Of a stretch of 64,000 nucleotides of DNA, positions 15,020 through 30,015 are shown in pieces. The notes under the pieces were generated by a model. It was given only the letters and a program-made list of their open reading frames with translations, was not told where the DNA came from and did no database searches. A program made the position numbers and the translations under genes. Within the stretch, counting starts at the first letter, position 1; each line of letters opens with the position of its first letter. Where the stretch lies: NCBI GenBank assembly GCA_016946835.1, contig JACVTC010000002.1, positions 3,165,001 through 3,229,000 on the forward strand. Direction: 5' to 3'. The stretch is from Neocallimastix lanati (nom. inval.). Its lineage: Eukaryota > Neocallimastigomycota > Neocallimastigomycetes > Neocallimastigales > Neocallimastigaceae.

Positions 15020-15560
15020 TGAAATATCGATTCTATCTAGAGGTCTGGGACGTTTTCGCTCCTGATCATGAAAAAGTGGGTTTAATTGTTTCATTCATGA
15101 CTTTGAATCTTGAACTGAATCGTTGGACTTTGAAAATTTATTAAGTAATATATTTATATATATATATTAAATTGTAATGAAATTATTCATGGAACGGTTA
15201 AAAAAAAAAAAAAAAAGATACTATATTATTATAGAAAACTACTTCATCCTAAAGAGTTTATTGTAATCTTAGTAATAAGGATTATGTATTTGAAGGTTAT
15301 TTTATATGATTACAAAAACATTTTATCGGGTATAAGAATAAATTGAAAGATTACTTTCCGGATTCACCCACATTTTAAAGGTATAAATTAAAATTATAGA
15401 ACCAGGTATTATTCTGAACCCAGAATTCCTATTTCTGATCATTTTCTGTATGCTAATTCCTTCTCGAATACTCAATTTTTAACCTCTGTATTAGTTGGAA
15501 ATTAATGGTTGGAAAATTAATGGTTGGAACTCTGAAAAAAAAAAGAAAAAATAAAAGGTG
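15020..15560. pseudogene. degraded higher-GC sequence, possible mobile-element relic
   Basis: Two blocks (15020-15145 and 15230-15560) are clearly less AT-rich than their surroundings and read like old coding DNA. On the plus strand, frames interrupted by stops include the peptides EVWDVFAPDHEKVGLIV and RIPISDHFLYANSF. The second has an SDH triplet of the kind seen near the end of LINE endonuclease domains, which is only a hint. A direct repeat, AAATTAATGGTTGG, occurs twice near 15500-15530. I cannot name a parent gene. Confidence 0.35.
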
Positions 15561-15633
15561 ACTGACTTTACTCATTATAATTCAATTTTTATCTTATTCG
15601 TATTTGTCTTCAAGAAGTTGATAATTGTTCATT

Positions 15634-15664
<31 letters not shown>

Positions 15665-17095
15665 TGTATTAAAATAAATAAACGAATCATGTTGTAATTA
15701 TTTTTTTTTTAATTTATTTAAGATCAAATAAATAGAATAAAATAAATAAAGAAATAAAGAAAGTAATAATAAATAATAATAATATTATATAATTATATAT
15801 ATTAAATACCAGCAATTAAAAATAATAAATATATATATATATATGTATATACATCATAAATCTAATGTATATATATATTAATGTTTTATATGCTATTAAT
15901 ATATTTAAATATTAATTTATTATTAAGTTTATTACATATAATATATAAAAGAATGTATATATATTTGTTTCATATAAAATAGTAAAAAAAAAAAAAAAAA
16001 CTAAAAAAAAAAGTATATATGATACTCATATATACATCCAGATAGATATATAAAATATATCAAAAGAAAAAAAAAAAATTAAAAGTAAAATTAAACATTT
16101 AGTTTTAAAATATATAAATAAAAAGTCAAAATAAAATAAAATAATAATAATATTATTATTATAAATAATTAAAAATACCTATAGTCATTTAAAATATTTA
16201 TATTTTAAAGAAAATCAATAAATATATAAAAAAAAATTTTTTTTATTGAAAATATATATAAAGAAAATATCCAAAAAAAAAAAAAATAATAATAATAATA
16301 ATAAAAGTATATATATGTACACAAATAATTATTTAAAGATATATATAAAGAAAAAGTCAAAATTTAAAAAGTAAGAAAAAACAAATATTTAAGGTAAATA
16401 TATGAAGTTATTTAAAATATATATAAAGATGAAAGTTATATTAATATTATAATATATATATATATAAAAGAGGAAAGTATAAAAGAAAAAAAAATTTTCA
16501 AAATATATTAAGAAAAGAAATTGATTCAATAATAAAAAAAAAAAGATTAATAAATAATAATAAACTTAGCTATTATTATTAATAAACATTTATTTTAATG
16601 TAAAAAAATATATATATATATATAAATATATATAAATTATAGAATATACCATGAATATTTTTAAAAAATTATGAAAAAGATATTTTATAAATTTTTTACC
16701 ACCATATAAAGATAAAAAAAATTTTTTTTTTTTTTAATAATTAAAATTGTTTACTAAAAAAAAAAAATACAGAAAATATATTACTATGGAATCATTTCTG
16801 TATTTTTTTTTTTTTTTTATTTTTATTTTTATTAATCAATTCATATAATTTTTTTTTTTAATATAAAAAAAAAAATAAATTAAAAAATAAATTTGATAAA
16901 TTAACATTTAATTATAATTTTTATTATTATTAAAAAAAAAAAAAAATAATAATAATTCTTCTATAAAATATTATAAAATAAAAAATTGACATTTTAAACT
17001 TTTTTTTTTTTTTATTTTTTTATTTGATCTTTTTTTTTTTTTTTTAAACTAATATAGAATCTAATATATTTATATATATGATTTTATTATTGATA

Positions 17096-17128
<33 letters not shown>

Positions 17129-17713
17129 TAACTATATTAACAATAGTTTTTAAAAATAACAATTATTATTTTATATTATTCCTTCTGATTATATATATAT
17201 ATATTTTTTTTTTTTAAAAAAAAAATATTTGTATCCCAACACATAGATTCATTTTTATATATATAATAATTATTCCTTAATTTTTTATATTTATTTATTT
17301 ATTTATTTTGTTTAACCTCATAAATAATAAATATATATATATATATAAATCGTCCAACTGTTATATTTTTTTTTTTAATTCCATTTTTAGTATAATTAAA
17401 TATATATTTAAAGAAAAAAAATATTTTATAAAAATTAAAATAATAATAAATAATAATAATAATAATTAAATAATAATAATAATAATAATACATTTGAAAT
17501 AACTTTATTAATTTATTTATAAATAAATTTCTGTATAAAATATTAAACTTTACCATACAACAAAAAATATGCATTTAACTTTATATTGTAGTAGCCTACA
17601 TTTTTTCTTTTTTGTAAAAAAAAATTCATGTTAAATTTTTAATCTCTACTTCAATTCAAAGTCAAAATTTTTATATATGTATTTATACATATATTTAAAA
17701 AAGACCTTTTAGA

Positions 17714-17784
17714 TATTTATATTCATATATTAATACCTAATAATTATAATACAATTATTAGGTATTAATATATGAATATAAATA
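17714..17784. repeat. perfect 32-bp inverted repeat (hairpin)
   Basis: Arms 17714-17745 and 17753-17784 are exact reverse complements around a 7-base spacer (ATAATAC). The arms include the non-simple core TAATACCTAATAATT. Transcribed from either strand it would form a long hairpin. No gene abuts it. Confidence 0.9.
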
Positions 17785-17969
17785 ATAGGAACAAATTTAA
17801 AGATTGTATCAATATATTATTTGTATTTATCATGGATAATAATGACATATAAGCAATTCATTCGTATAGATAATATTATTATTTTCAATAATAATAATAA
17901 TAATAATATAAAAATGATTGAATTTCAAAAGTAAAAAGGGTCAAAATAATTTACAGAAAGAAAAAAAAT

Positions 17970-18005
<36 letters not shown>

Positions 18006-18271
18006 GAAAAAAGTAAAACAAATAAAATAAAAAAAGATTTTTTTAAAATATGGTTTTTAAAATTATCGATTAAATTTATAAGATTAACCTTTAGATTAAA
18101 AAAATATTTTTTTTTTTTTTTATTTTTTAAACTTATTATGGCGTTTATAATATAAAATAAATAATATATAATATATAATAAATATACTATATTTATATTT
18201 ATATATTAATTAGTTGTTAATTATGAATCGATCATATTTATTTTCAAAAACAAAAACAAAAAAATTAAAAT

Positions 18272-18307
<36 letters not shown>

Positions 18308-18914
18308 ACCAAAAAATGTCTTTATAATAATTTTGTGGAAAGGAATGAAAATATGATAGTCATCATTAATCATTATAATTTTTTTTTTCTTTTTTTTTTT
18401 TTTTTTTTTTTTTTATCTTTATCTTTTATTTATTTTATATATAAGAAATAGTTAAATATATAAATATTTATTTATGCTTCATTTATTCTATTCTATCCTA
18501 CATAAATAAAATAATAATAATATTATAAATATAGCATAATATAAATAAATAATAATAGACATAAATTATTATAATTAATGTTATAAAATCTATATATATA
18601 TATATAATAAATAAATATATAAATAAATAAATAAATAAAAAAGAATTCGGTAGTAATTAATTAAATGAATAAATATGATGTAATAAAATGTTGATTAATA
18701 TTAATGAATAATGAATAATGAATAATGAATCATAATGAATAATAAATAATAAATATATTATAAAATTTATGATTAACTAAATTTTTGTTAAAATTTTTTT
18801 TATTTTTTTTTTTTTTTACTATTGTATTCATTTGTATGTAAAATTTTATATATTAAATTTGAACATGAACAAAAAATAAATATTTTTAAAATTATGAATG
18901 GTTTTAAACCCTTT

Positions 18915-18947
<33 letters not shown>

Positions 18948-19021
18948 TATTAAGTTACTTCATTTCATTACAAAGAATGATTTAATCTATTAAAGATTTG
19001 TTTATAAATAAGTAAATTATA

Positions 19022-19318
19022 AATAATAATTAATAAATAAATAAATAATAATTACTAAATAAATTATAAATAATAATTAATTCATAAATAATAATTAATA
19101 AATAAATAATAATTAATAAATAAATAATAATTAATAAATAAATAATAATTAATAAATAAATAATAATTAATAAATAAATAATAATTAATAAATAAATAAT
19201 ATAATAAAAAATAAATAAATAAATAATAAATAAATAAATAAATAATAAATAAATAAATAAATAATAAATAAATAAATAAATAAATAATAAATAATAAATA
19301 AATAAATAAATAAATAAA
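19022..19318. repeat. compound TAAT/TAAA repeat array
   Basis: Tandem units of AATAATTAATAAATAAAT-type sequence are followed by (AAAT)n blocks. Unit length shifts along the array, as expected from slippage. Confidence 0.85.
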
Positions 19319-19496
19319 AAGAAAGAAAGGGAAAACCCTTTTAATTAGTTATAAAGCATTTGTTTATTAAATATCTATACCAAATATTTATTTTTGTTGA
19401 TGTAAATTTCTGATTGCATCATTCAACTTAATATTTATTATTCAGTTTGATGTAAATAAATAAAAGATTTTTTTTTTATTTTTCAAAAAATTAATA

Positions 19497-19636
19497 ATTA
19501 ATAATAATAATAATTAATAATAATAATAATAATTAATAATAATAATAATTAATAATAATAATAATAATTAATAATAATAATAATTAATAATAATAATAAT
19601 AATTAATAATAATAATAATTAATAATAATAATAATT
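19497..19636. repeat. TTAATAATAATAATAA higher-order repeat
   Basis: Blocks of three to five AAT units separated by TTAAT are repeated about 8 times. Confidence 0.85.
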
Positions 19637-21376
19637 TTTATTGTTATTATTATTGTTATCAATATTTATTTATCAATTTTTTATTTTTTTTTTTTAGTTA
19701 GTTATGCCCTATTAGGTATTATACTTTATTTATTATTTATTTATTATTTATTAATTATAATTAAAGATTTTTTTTCCTTTTTTTTTTTTTAAATGATAAT
19801 AAAGATAAAAAAATAAGTTATGAAGTTACCCTTTAAAAAATATAAATATTTAGATAATTGACAATTGATGCTTCTAAAAAATTCTCATATCATCCTAAAC
19901 TGATTAATAATAGAAATAAATAATAAATAATAAATATCAATCATCATAGATAGATAATTAAATACTATTAAATATTACAATAAATTTTTTATATTGATAA
20001 TAAATAAAAACAAAATTTATTTTTATTTTAATGAAATTTTAAATTTTTAACGAATCATTTTAAAGTAAATTTTTTTTTTTTTTTAATTTTTAATTTTTAT
20101 TTTGAAAAAGATTAAAATATAATATAATGTTATATAATAGAATAAAATGTAATTTTATTTAATATAATAAAAAAAATAATAATTTATAAAGAAAAATTAA
20201 TATAATTATTTGATATCTTAATCTAATTATTATTTGTCAAGTTTAATAAAAAAAAAATTATTATTATTATTATTGTTTTTTTTTTTTTTTTTTTTTTTTG
20301 ATATATAGATATACAATAGAATAGAATGAAATATATTAAAATCAAAAATTTTAAAGTTTATATATAATATAAATCAATAGTAATATATTTGAAATACACC
20401 AGAATTTAAAGTTAATCAGAGTTTAATTTAACCAAAAATGTTTAAATTAATTTTTTTTAAATATAATATTTTATGTTTCAAATTCATTTGGAAAAAATGA
20501 ATAATATTTTTAATATTTATGTTAATTTAACCAAAAATGGTTCATATTTTTATAATTAATATAAGATGTTATATTTAAATATGATGAACAAAAAACAATA
20601 AATAATAAAACATCACCATTATATAATTAAATAATAAATAATAAATAATAAATAATAAATAATAAATAATAATAAATAATAAATAATAAAAAATATATTT
20701 TTTAAAAAAATAATATTAATCATATAATAATAATTATTAATATTAGTATTCGATTATCCAAGTATTAATATAAAGGTTTAATATATAATTATTAATATAT
20801 AGTGAATAATGCCTATATAATTGTAATAACAATCAATAATAAAATAATAAAGTAATAAATGATAGGAATATAGATTCAATTAATAAAATAAAAAAGTAAT
20901 AAATGATAGTAATATAGATTTTTGAAACTTTTATTAATTAAAGAATATTTTTAAATAATAATTAATATATCAAAGTTTTTGTGCTATTATTATTTTATAT
21001 TTTATTAATCTACTCTACCATTTCAAAAAGTCTTCAGTTGTTCTTGAACAATAATAATGGTGATTAAATTTTCATTATCATTATTTAATTAATTTAAGAA
21101 GCTTTTCTTTTCATATATAAATATATTTAATTAATTAGTTAAAATATATATATATGTTTTAAATTATTATACATTTGAATAATAGTAAATCTAATGCTTT
21201 GTTTATGATATTATTTATTAAATTAGTTTTTATTTTAATTAAAATATAAACTATTCCTTTTTTTTTTTTCTTTTTCTTTTATTTTATTCTCATTCTTATT
21301 TTATCATATAATAATTTATTATTTATTAATATATGTATATAATTATAATTATTTAATAATTTTTTATTAATTATAT

Positions 21377-21412
<36 letters not shown>

Positions 21413-22269
21413 ATTAAAATTATTTTAATAAATATTAATAAAAACAATAAAAATAAAGTAAAAAAAAAAATAAAACTATAAAACTAATAATAATAAGTAA
21501 CAAATAATAAATGCATTCTTGGTGGATAATTATTTATATATTTTTATTTTTTTGCATAAATATTCTTGTAAAAAAAAAATTAATTTGATAATAGTTCTAT
21601 TGCTAATTTAACTAGAGTTAATAATCATCTCCATAGTTATTTCATATTAATAAAAATTAAGTAAGAAATAAATAAATAAATAAATCTGTGTAAATAAATA
21701 ACTAATAATAATAATAATAATAATAATAAAAGTATAAACAATTATTTGATTATATCATAATAAAATTTTTTTTTTGTTTATTTACATCAGTTGTGACCTT
21801 TTTTTGTTTATATAACAATACATATAAATATAATATAAATAATTATAAAAATATATTATTAAAAAAAAAAAAAAAAACTTTAATCTATAATTAATAATTT
21901 ATTTGCATATTTATATTATTAAATATAAATTTTCTTTATTAATATTTTATTTATTTTTTTATTTTATTATACTTTATTATCATTATTATCATCTAAATAT
22001 TTATTATTATTATTTTTGTTTTCATCCTAATTTATTATTGATATAGAATTATTAGTAACGATTTCATAAATATAATTGTTATAATATATATATTAAATAA
22101 AATTAAATATAATAATTATTTAAATTTAAATAAACTAATATCTGTCTGTTTTTCTTATTTACATATATATATATATATTTAATAACAATAAAATATTCAA
22201 AAAAAAAAAAAAAAAAAAAAAATTGAAAATAATTTAGTGATATGTAATATTACTTATTATAATATATAT

Positions 22270-22440
22270 TAAATAATAAATAATAAATAATAAATAATAA
22301 ATAATAAATAATAAATAATAAATAATAAATATATAAACAAATAATAAATATATAAACAAATAATAAATATATAAATAATAAATATATAAATAATAATAAT
22401 TAATAAATAATAAATAATGAAATAATAAATAATGAAATAA
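22270..22440. repeat. (AAATAAT)n array
   Basis: AAATAAT units in tandem pass into AATAAATATATAAACA-type and then ATAATGAA-type variants. It is a slippage-derived satellite. Confidence 0.8.
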
Positions 22441-25400
22441 TAATTAATAATTAAATATTAAAAAATACTTCCTTCAAAAATAATTATTTGATATTTATTT
22501 TCTCACAAAGACCTTAAATTATAGATATCATATTATTTCTATAATTTTCAAAAAATAATCTTGTTCTGTGTTTATTTATTTATTTATTATTACTATTATT
22601 TATTAGATTTAGGGTAAATAGAATAAAAAAAAAAAAAAAAAGAAAAAATCAATCATCATAAAATATATAATAAATTAATAATTATTTATTTTTATTTATT
22701 CGTGACTATTACTAAAAACTAAAAACTGTAGAATATATTTTTAGATTGTGGTGCATTTTTTATTTTATTTAATTATTTAATAAAAAAAAAAAAAATTAGA
22801 TTAAAAAAATTAAAAAAAAAAAAAAATTAAATCTACAATAATCATAATGCTTTATAATTTTATTAATTTAATTAATAATTATTCAATTAATTAAATAATA
22901 TATATATTTTTCAATTATAATATTAAAGGTTACATAACTTAATTGTACTACATTATTCTATGTACTTTTACATTAGGTAATATAACTACTTATAACAAAA
23001 GGAATTATATAAATAATAATAATATTAAACCTTTTTTTTTTTTTTTTTTTGATTTCTAAATAATTCATTTCATCATTTCCTATTCTTTTATTTTTTATTT
23101 CTTTTTCTTTTTCTTTTTATTTTTAAAAATTGTTAAACTATTTATTTTTTAAAATAATAAGAGTAATTATTTAAAATATCATTTATTTAAAATATTACTT
23201 TGAATTAATTATTTGTATAATTAATAATTTTGTTTTTAGATATTAACAAAAAAAAAAAAAAACTTTTTTTAATTTTTAAATTTTTATATTATTTATATAT
23301 ATATAGTTATAAATGTTTTCTTTTAATAAGCTTTTGATATATAAAATGTTTTCGTATTTTCTATTATATTTTATGAAAACAAAAAATGGTAATATTATGG
23401 AATATTATATTTATAAATTATATTTAATAAATAATATCATTAATAATTGTATAAATTGTTAGTTCTCTATTAAAACATAAATATTTTTAAAATATTATTT
23501 ATTGTTCATTAATATTTTTTTTTATTTTTATTAGTATTAATTTATTTATTTACTGTTCATTCATTAATATTTATTGTTATTAACATTAATTTATTTTTAT
23601 TATTATTAATTTATTTTTTATTAATATTTTATGGTAGAATTAAAATTATCAACTTTATAATTTTTATCATAAATTCTGCATTCCTTAAAAAAAAAAAAAA
23701 ATACAGATTTTTTTTTTATATATATATAAATATATATATAATTTTAATTATTTTTTTCTTTTTTACAGAAAAATTTTATTTTTTTTTTTTTTTTAATTTT
23801 TTTCAATTTTTATTTTTTTATTTTTTTTATTTCCATTTATTTATTCAAATGAACTTTATTCCATATGTATTCCATATCAATAGAATATTAATATTAATAA
23901 TATATACAATATATTGTTGAAATATAATCTCGTAGGTTATTTGGATAGAATTAAATAATAAATAATGTTGAATATATTATTAATATATTATGAATTAATT
24001 GAAATATATATTTCATAAATAAATTAAATGGGTTAAGAACTGAAAAATAATATAAACTATTTATAAAGACTCATATATTATTATATACATATAATATATT
24101 TATGGAATATATTAAAATAAATTCTATTTCTATTCTTTTAAATATTAATATATTATTGATTTAAATAATATAATAAATTTAAAAATTATTATTTTTAAAG
24201 TTTTACTTTTAAAAATAAAGAAATTTAAATTTTTTTTTATATTTATAAATAACATTTTTTTGATAACTTATTATAATATATTACATTATACTATAATAAA
24301 TTGAATATATATTATAGGATATAACATTTTTATTAAATAGAATTACCATTCTAAAAAAAATACATCAATATATTAATAATATAAATATAATATATATAAT
24401 CTTGAAGATATAAAGATTTAGTAACATTTTTTAGTTTTTAATTCTTCTGTAAAATGAAAATAGTTAAACTATTTAAATATATTTGCATATATAATATAGT
24501 ATTTATTATTTGTTTATTTATTTATTATTTATTTATTTATTATTATCTTTTTTTGTGCTTATATGCTTATAAAAAAATTTTTTTTTATGTTACAACAAAG
24601 TAAAAAAAAAAAAAGAAAGAATTTACGTGTAACTGTTATATATTTTTTTTATTTTATTTTATTATTTTATATTTTATATTTTATAATTTTTGTTAATTAT
24701 TTTATATTATATATATATTTTTTATTTTTTATTTTTATTCTACTCCTAATGTGATAATTAATTACTAATTTATTTACTCAATAATAATAATAATAAAAAA
24801 AAAAAAAAGACTTGACAATTTTAATTATCATTAAGTAAATTTATAAAAAATATAATATTAATAATTTTTAATATTAAAATTCAACCATTAAATGTTTTAG
24901 TCCTATTATTAATATTTGTATTAATATTACTATTTTTTGAATAAATAATGATAATATGAATTAAAAATGGTTAATTATGATTAATTAAAAAAAAAAATAA
25001 TAATAAAAAAATAATATACTTTTTATCATTAGTATCCTATTTTATCATTAAGAATTATAGTTATTGTACAAAAGAAATTAGGTCTGTTCAATGATATATC
25101 ATTAATAATATTACATATATTTTTTTTTAAATGTTGTCTTAATTTAAAAGTTTATTTTTTTTTTATTTAATTTTTTTTATGGGTAAATAAATTTGGAAAA
25201 TTTCTATATTATTTTGATTAATATACTATTAATAATAATTATACACCTGATAAAAGAAAAAAGAAAAAAAAGTTTATAAAATTTTATATTATAATTGAAT
25301 ATGGTGATCTTTTTATACTTTGAAATATTTTTATGCTTTAAAATGGGTTTTAATAAAGAATAAAATAATAATAATAATAATAATAATTATAATAAAAAAA

Positions 25401-26878
25401 AAACAATATTAATCATTATTATTATTGATAATTGAAATGGAAAATTTTTAATAAAAGTTAGGGTCCATATAAATTATTAAGAGTAGGAACAAAATTTTAA
25501 AAAAATAAAACATTTAGAAGTCATAAGTTGAAAAGTTGGTGGTTCAAAAAAAAAAAAAAAAACTATTTATTTCACCATAATAAATACTAAAATATAATAT
25601 AAAATTTAAAAAAAAAAAAAAAAAATAATTTTTTTTTTCCTTGTATTACACAATAATAAAAAATTTTAATATAATAATGATAATCAAAAATTTTTTTTTT
25701 TTTTTATTTACTATTCAAAGTTTTTAAATTTAATTAATTGATAAATTATTTAAAAAATTTATATATATTATATTATTTATTTACCATATATTTCTTTATA
25801 TTGTAACTATATTCCTTTTTTTTTATTTTATATTTATTCTGATTTACTTTATTAAAAATTAATTTAAATTTATTTATTTTGTATTTATTTATTTATTATA
25901 TATTATCTATTATTTTTATGTTTATTTATATTAATATATAATTACAATAAATAAATAAATACAAAATAAAATATTATTTCTAATATTATTATAATATATT
26001 GTAATATAATATAACGTATATTAATATTATTTTTTATTTATTTTTTATTTATTTATTATTTATTTATTTTATTTTTTTAAATTTGTTACAATTGTCATTA
26101 ATTATTGTAAAATGGAAAAAAAAAAAAAAAAACAGTTCAAAAGAATTAATTATTATATTTTTAATAAAAAAAAAAAAAAAAAAAAGAGAAAAATTATTTT
26201 TAAAAGTATATAAATACCGAAATTTTATCTTTTCTTTTTTTTTTTTTTTTTTCTTTACTCACTACATATTATTCAATAAAAAAAAAAGTTTTTTTTTATT
26301 TATATTTCTTTTATATAATAATTAATTGTATAAATAGTATTAAAAGAAATAGTATTAAAAAAAAAATAAAATTAATATTTATTTGTAATATAGAAAAAAA
26401 AAAAAAATTATTTAAAACAAAAATAAATAATACATATTTAAATCTAGAAAATAATATTTTTTTTTTAGATAAATTTAAAATATCTCATAATATATAATAA
26501 TTTATTACTTACTACTATTTTAATTTTTTTTAATCTAATATAATAAAAAGGTAAATATTTATATTATGAAAAAAGTTTTTGTATTATAATCTTATATGTC
26601 TTTATTTTAAAAAAAAAGATATATAAGTTTATTATATAACACCTAAAATAATAAACTTTATATATAAGTGAAAATAATTTAGATTATGAAATAAATATAT
26701 ATTTTGTTTATTTATTGTAATATAATGTAATTATAAATATAATAAACAAAAAATTTATTTATTTATTTACTTTTTATTTTGAACGAAAATAAAAAAAGAA
26801 TTTGTAAATATTAAATCTTTTTTTTTTTTTTTTTTTGGTTATAAAATTATTATTTTAATATATATATAGTTAATCAAA

Positions 26879-29281
26879 ATGATGGCTGGAATTAAGGACG
26901 TTAAAGTTGAAAACGAACAAAAGAACGATATTGCTACTCTTAAGAAGAACGCTAAGGAAGTTGTAGAAGGTAAGAAGGAAATTGTTCCTGTAGATGCCTT
27001 AATTGACCTTGACCCATGGCTTACTCCATACCGTGAACCACTTCAAAAAAGGTAAATCATTTTATAAAATAATAATAATGATAGAAAAAAAAACAAATAA
27101 AATTGAAAATATATATATTAAATAGAAAGTATATCTATATAAATATAAATGATATTATTATATATTAAAATGAATTTTAAATTAAACTTTGGAAACCTTT
27201 TATTAATAAATATATATATATTTTTTTTATTAAATAATTATATTATTAATTTACTTATTATTATTTTTCTAATATTTATAAAATATATTAATAATATTAA
27301 TGATTAAAAAAAAAAATAATAATAAAGATATGATTTATTCGAAGAATGGTACAACAAACTTAATAGTGCTGAAGGTAGTTTAGATAAATTTTCAAAGAGT
27401 TACTTAGAATACGGTATTAATGTAACTGACAAGGGTATTCACTACAGAGAATGGGCACCAAATGCTAAGGAAGCTCACTTCATTGGAGAATTCAATAACT
27501 GGGATATTACTTCTCATAAGATGAACCGTGATGAATTCGGTACTTTTGATATCTTCCTTCCAAGAAATGCTGATGGTTCTTTACCAATTAAGCACAACAC
27601 TAAGGTTAAGATTGCTCTTACTTTAGAAGATGGTACTGTTCTCTATCGTATTCCAGCTTGGATTCGTAGAGTTACTCAAGATCTCAGTGTCAGTCCAACT
27701 TATGAAGGTGTTTTCTGGTATCCAGAAGAGAAATACCACTTCAAAAACCAAAAGCCACCAAAGCCAGAATCTCTTAGAATTTATGAAGCTCATGTTGGTA
27801 TATCCTCCTGGGAAGGAAAGGTAAATACCTTCAAGAACTTCACTAGAGATGTTCTTCCAAGAATTAAGGATCTTGGCTACAATGTCATTCAATTAATGGC
27901 TATTATGGAACATCCATACTACGCTAGTTTCGGCTACCAAGTTACTAGCTTCTTCTGTGCTTCTAGCCGTTACGGTCCACCAGAAGATTTAATGGAATTA
28001 ATTGATACTGCTCACGGTATGGGAATTACCGTCTTATTAGATGTTGTTCATTCTCACGCTTGTAACAACGTTGAAGATGGTATTAACAACTTTGATGGTA
28101 CGGATCACCAATACTTCCACGCTGGTGGTCGTGGCCATCACGATTTATGGAACAGTCGTCTTTTCAACTACGGTAATTACGAAACTCTTCGTTTCTTATT
28201 ATCTAATTTAAGATACTGGTTAGATGAATTCCAATTTGATGGTTTCAGATTTGATGGTGTCACTAGTATGATGTACTACCACCATGGTATGGGTTACGGT
28301 TTCAGTGGTAACTACGATGAATACTTTGGTAACAACACTGATTTAGAAGCTGTTGTCTACTTAATGTTAGCTAATAAGATGGTTCACAGTCTTTATCCAA
28401 ATGCTATTACTATTGCTGAAGATGTTTCTGGTATGCCAACCTTATGTCGTCCAGTTGAAGAAGGTGGTGTTGGTTTCGATTACCGTTTAGCCATGGCTAT
28501 TCCAGATATGTGGATTAAGATCTTAAAGGAACAAAAAGATGATGACTGGAGTATGGGTGATATTTGCTGGACTTTAACTAACCGTCGTTACAAGGAAAAA
28601 ACTATTGCCTATGCTGAAAGTCATGACCAAGCTTTAGTCGGTGATAAGACTTTAGCCTTCTGGTTAATGGACAAGGAAATGTATGAATTCATGTCTGAAC
28701 TCTCTCCAAGAACTCCAATCATTGATCGTGGTCTTGCTCTTCATAAGATGATTCGTTTATTAACTCATGCTTTAGGTGGTGAAGGTTATCTTAACTTCAT
28801 TGGTAATGAATTCGGTCACCCAGAATGGCTTGACTTCCCAAGAGCTGGTAATGGAAACAGTTTCCACTATGCTCGTCGTCAATTCAACCTTGTTGATGAT
28901 GATTTATTACGTTACAAATTCTTAAATAACTTTGATCGTGCTATGCAAACCTTAGAAAGTAAGTATGGATGGTTACACTCACCACAAGCTTACATTAGTT
29001 TAAAGCATGAAGGTGATAAAGTTATTGTCTTTGAACGTGGCAATCTTTTATTCATCTTCAACTTCCACCCAACTAAGAGTTACAGTGATTACCGTGTTGG
29101 TACTTCCTGGAACACACCACATCATATTGTTTTAAATAGTGATAGAGTTGAATATGGTGGTCATGATTGTATTGATGAATCTGTTACTCACTATCCAACT
29201 GATCTTCCATGGAATAACCGTGCTAATTTCCTTCAAGTTTACATTCCATCCAGAACTTGTATTGTTCTTTCTCATGAATAA
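26879..29281 (+). CDS. 1,4-alpha-glucan (glycogen) branching enzyme
   Basis: Two exons, 26879-27051 and 27328-29281 (GTAAAT donor, AAAG acceptor), encode 708 residues, the normal length for a eukaryotic branching enzyme (EC 2.4.1.18). It cuts an alpha-1,4-glucan chain and rejoins it as an alpha-1,6 branch during glycogen synthesis in the cytosol. Residues about 85-165 are a CBM48 module ([20 protein letters not shown]). The GH13 barrel shows all the signature regions: DVVHSH (296-301), GFRFDGV with the nucleophile Asp367, AEDVSGMP with the acid Glu422, and ESHDQ (His490-Asp491). An all-beta C-terminal domain ends the chain. The start is a tandem ATGATG after a T-tract and AT leader; either ATG could serve. 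Codon use favours AAG, AAC, TTC and TAC, unlike the other genes here, which suggests high expression. GLC3/GBE1 are the family names in other organisms. Confidence 0.97.
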
Positions 29282-29366
29282 ATTAAATATTAATCATAAA
29301 AAAAAAAAAAAAAAAAAAAAACAGTATTCATGGTTCAATTTCCAATTTGTAGTAAATAATAAAAGT

Positions 29367-29397
<31 letters not shown>

Positions 29398-29463
29398 TTT
29401 CATCATTATAAATAAATATAATTTATTTCATCATTTTTTTTATTTTATTATTATTATTTTTTA

Positions 29464-29495
<32 letters not shown>

Positions 29496-29973
29496 GAAAG
29501 AAAGAAAAATAATAATGAAAACAATAACAATAATAATAATTATAATATAATATATTAACAAAAAAAATTATACAAACATTTCAAACAAACAAACAAACAA
29601 ACAAAAAAAGCTCCTCCATAAAAAAAAATTAAAAAGGGGAAAATTTGTAAAAAAAAAAAAAAAAAAACATTTAATTTATTATATTAATTATACTATAATA
29701 ATAATAATAATAATAATAATAATTAACTTATAAATAACCTTTTACTATTGTAAAAAAAAAACAAAAAGTATTTATATTATTTTAGCATATCATAAAAAAA
29801 AAAAAAAAAAAAGGGAAAAAAGTAATATCAATCTATATAGTAGTATTTTATGGGATACTCTTATATTTTTTTTTATATATTTTTTATTGAAATATTTATA
29901 AATAATTTAGATATAAATATAATTATAAATAATATTTATATATATAAAAAATCATTAAGTGATTGTATATTAA

Positions 29974-30015
<42 letters not shown>

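Larger units (their letters stand above)
13397..26878. other. large AT-rich gene desert
   Basis: This holds homopolymers (for example 40 A at 13882-13921), TA runs and compound TAA/TAAT repeats, with the separate repeats and one higher-complexity patch listed below. The small reading frames inside it translate repeats or homopolymers and I do not accept them as genes. Confidence 0.7.

Noticed and set aside
27623-27892. Minus-strand and other plus-strand frames over the branching enzyme
   Set aside because: They are shadows of the real gene, with no independent motifs.
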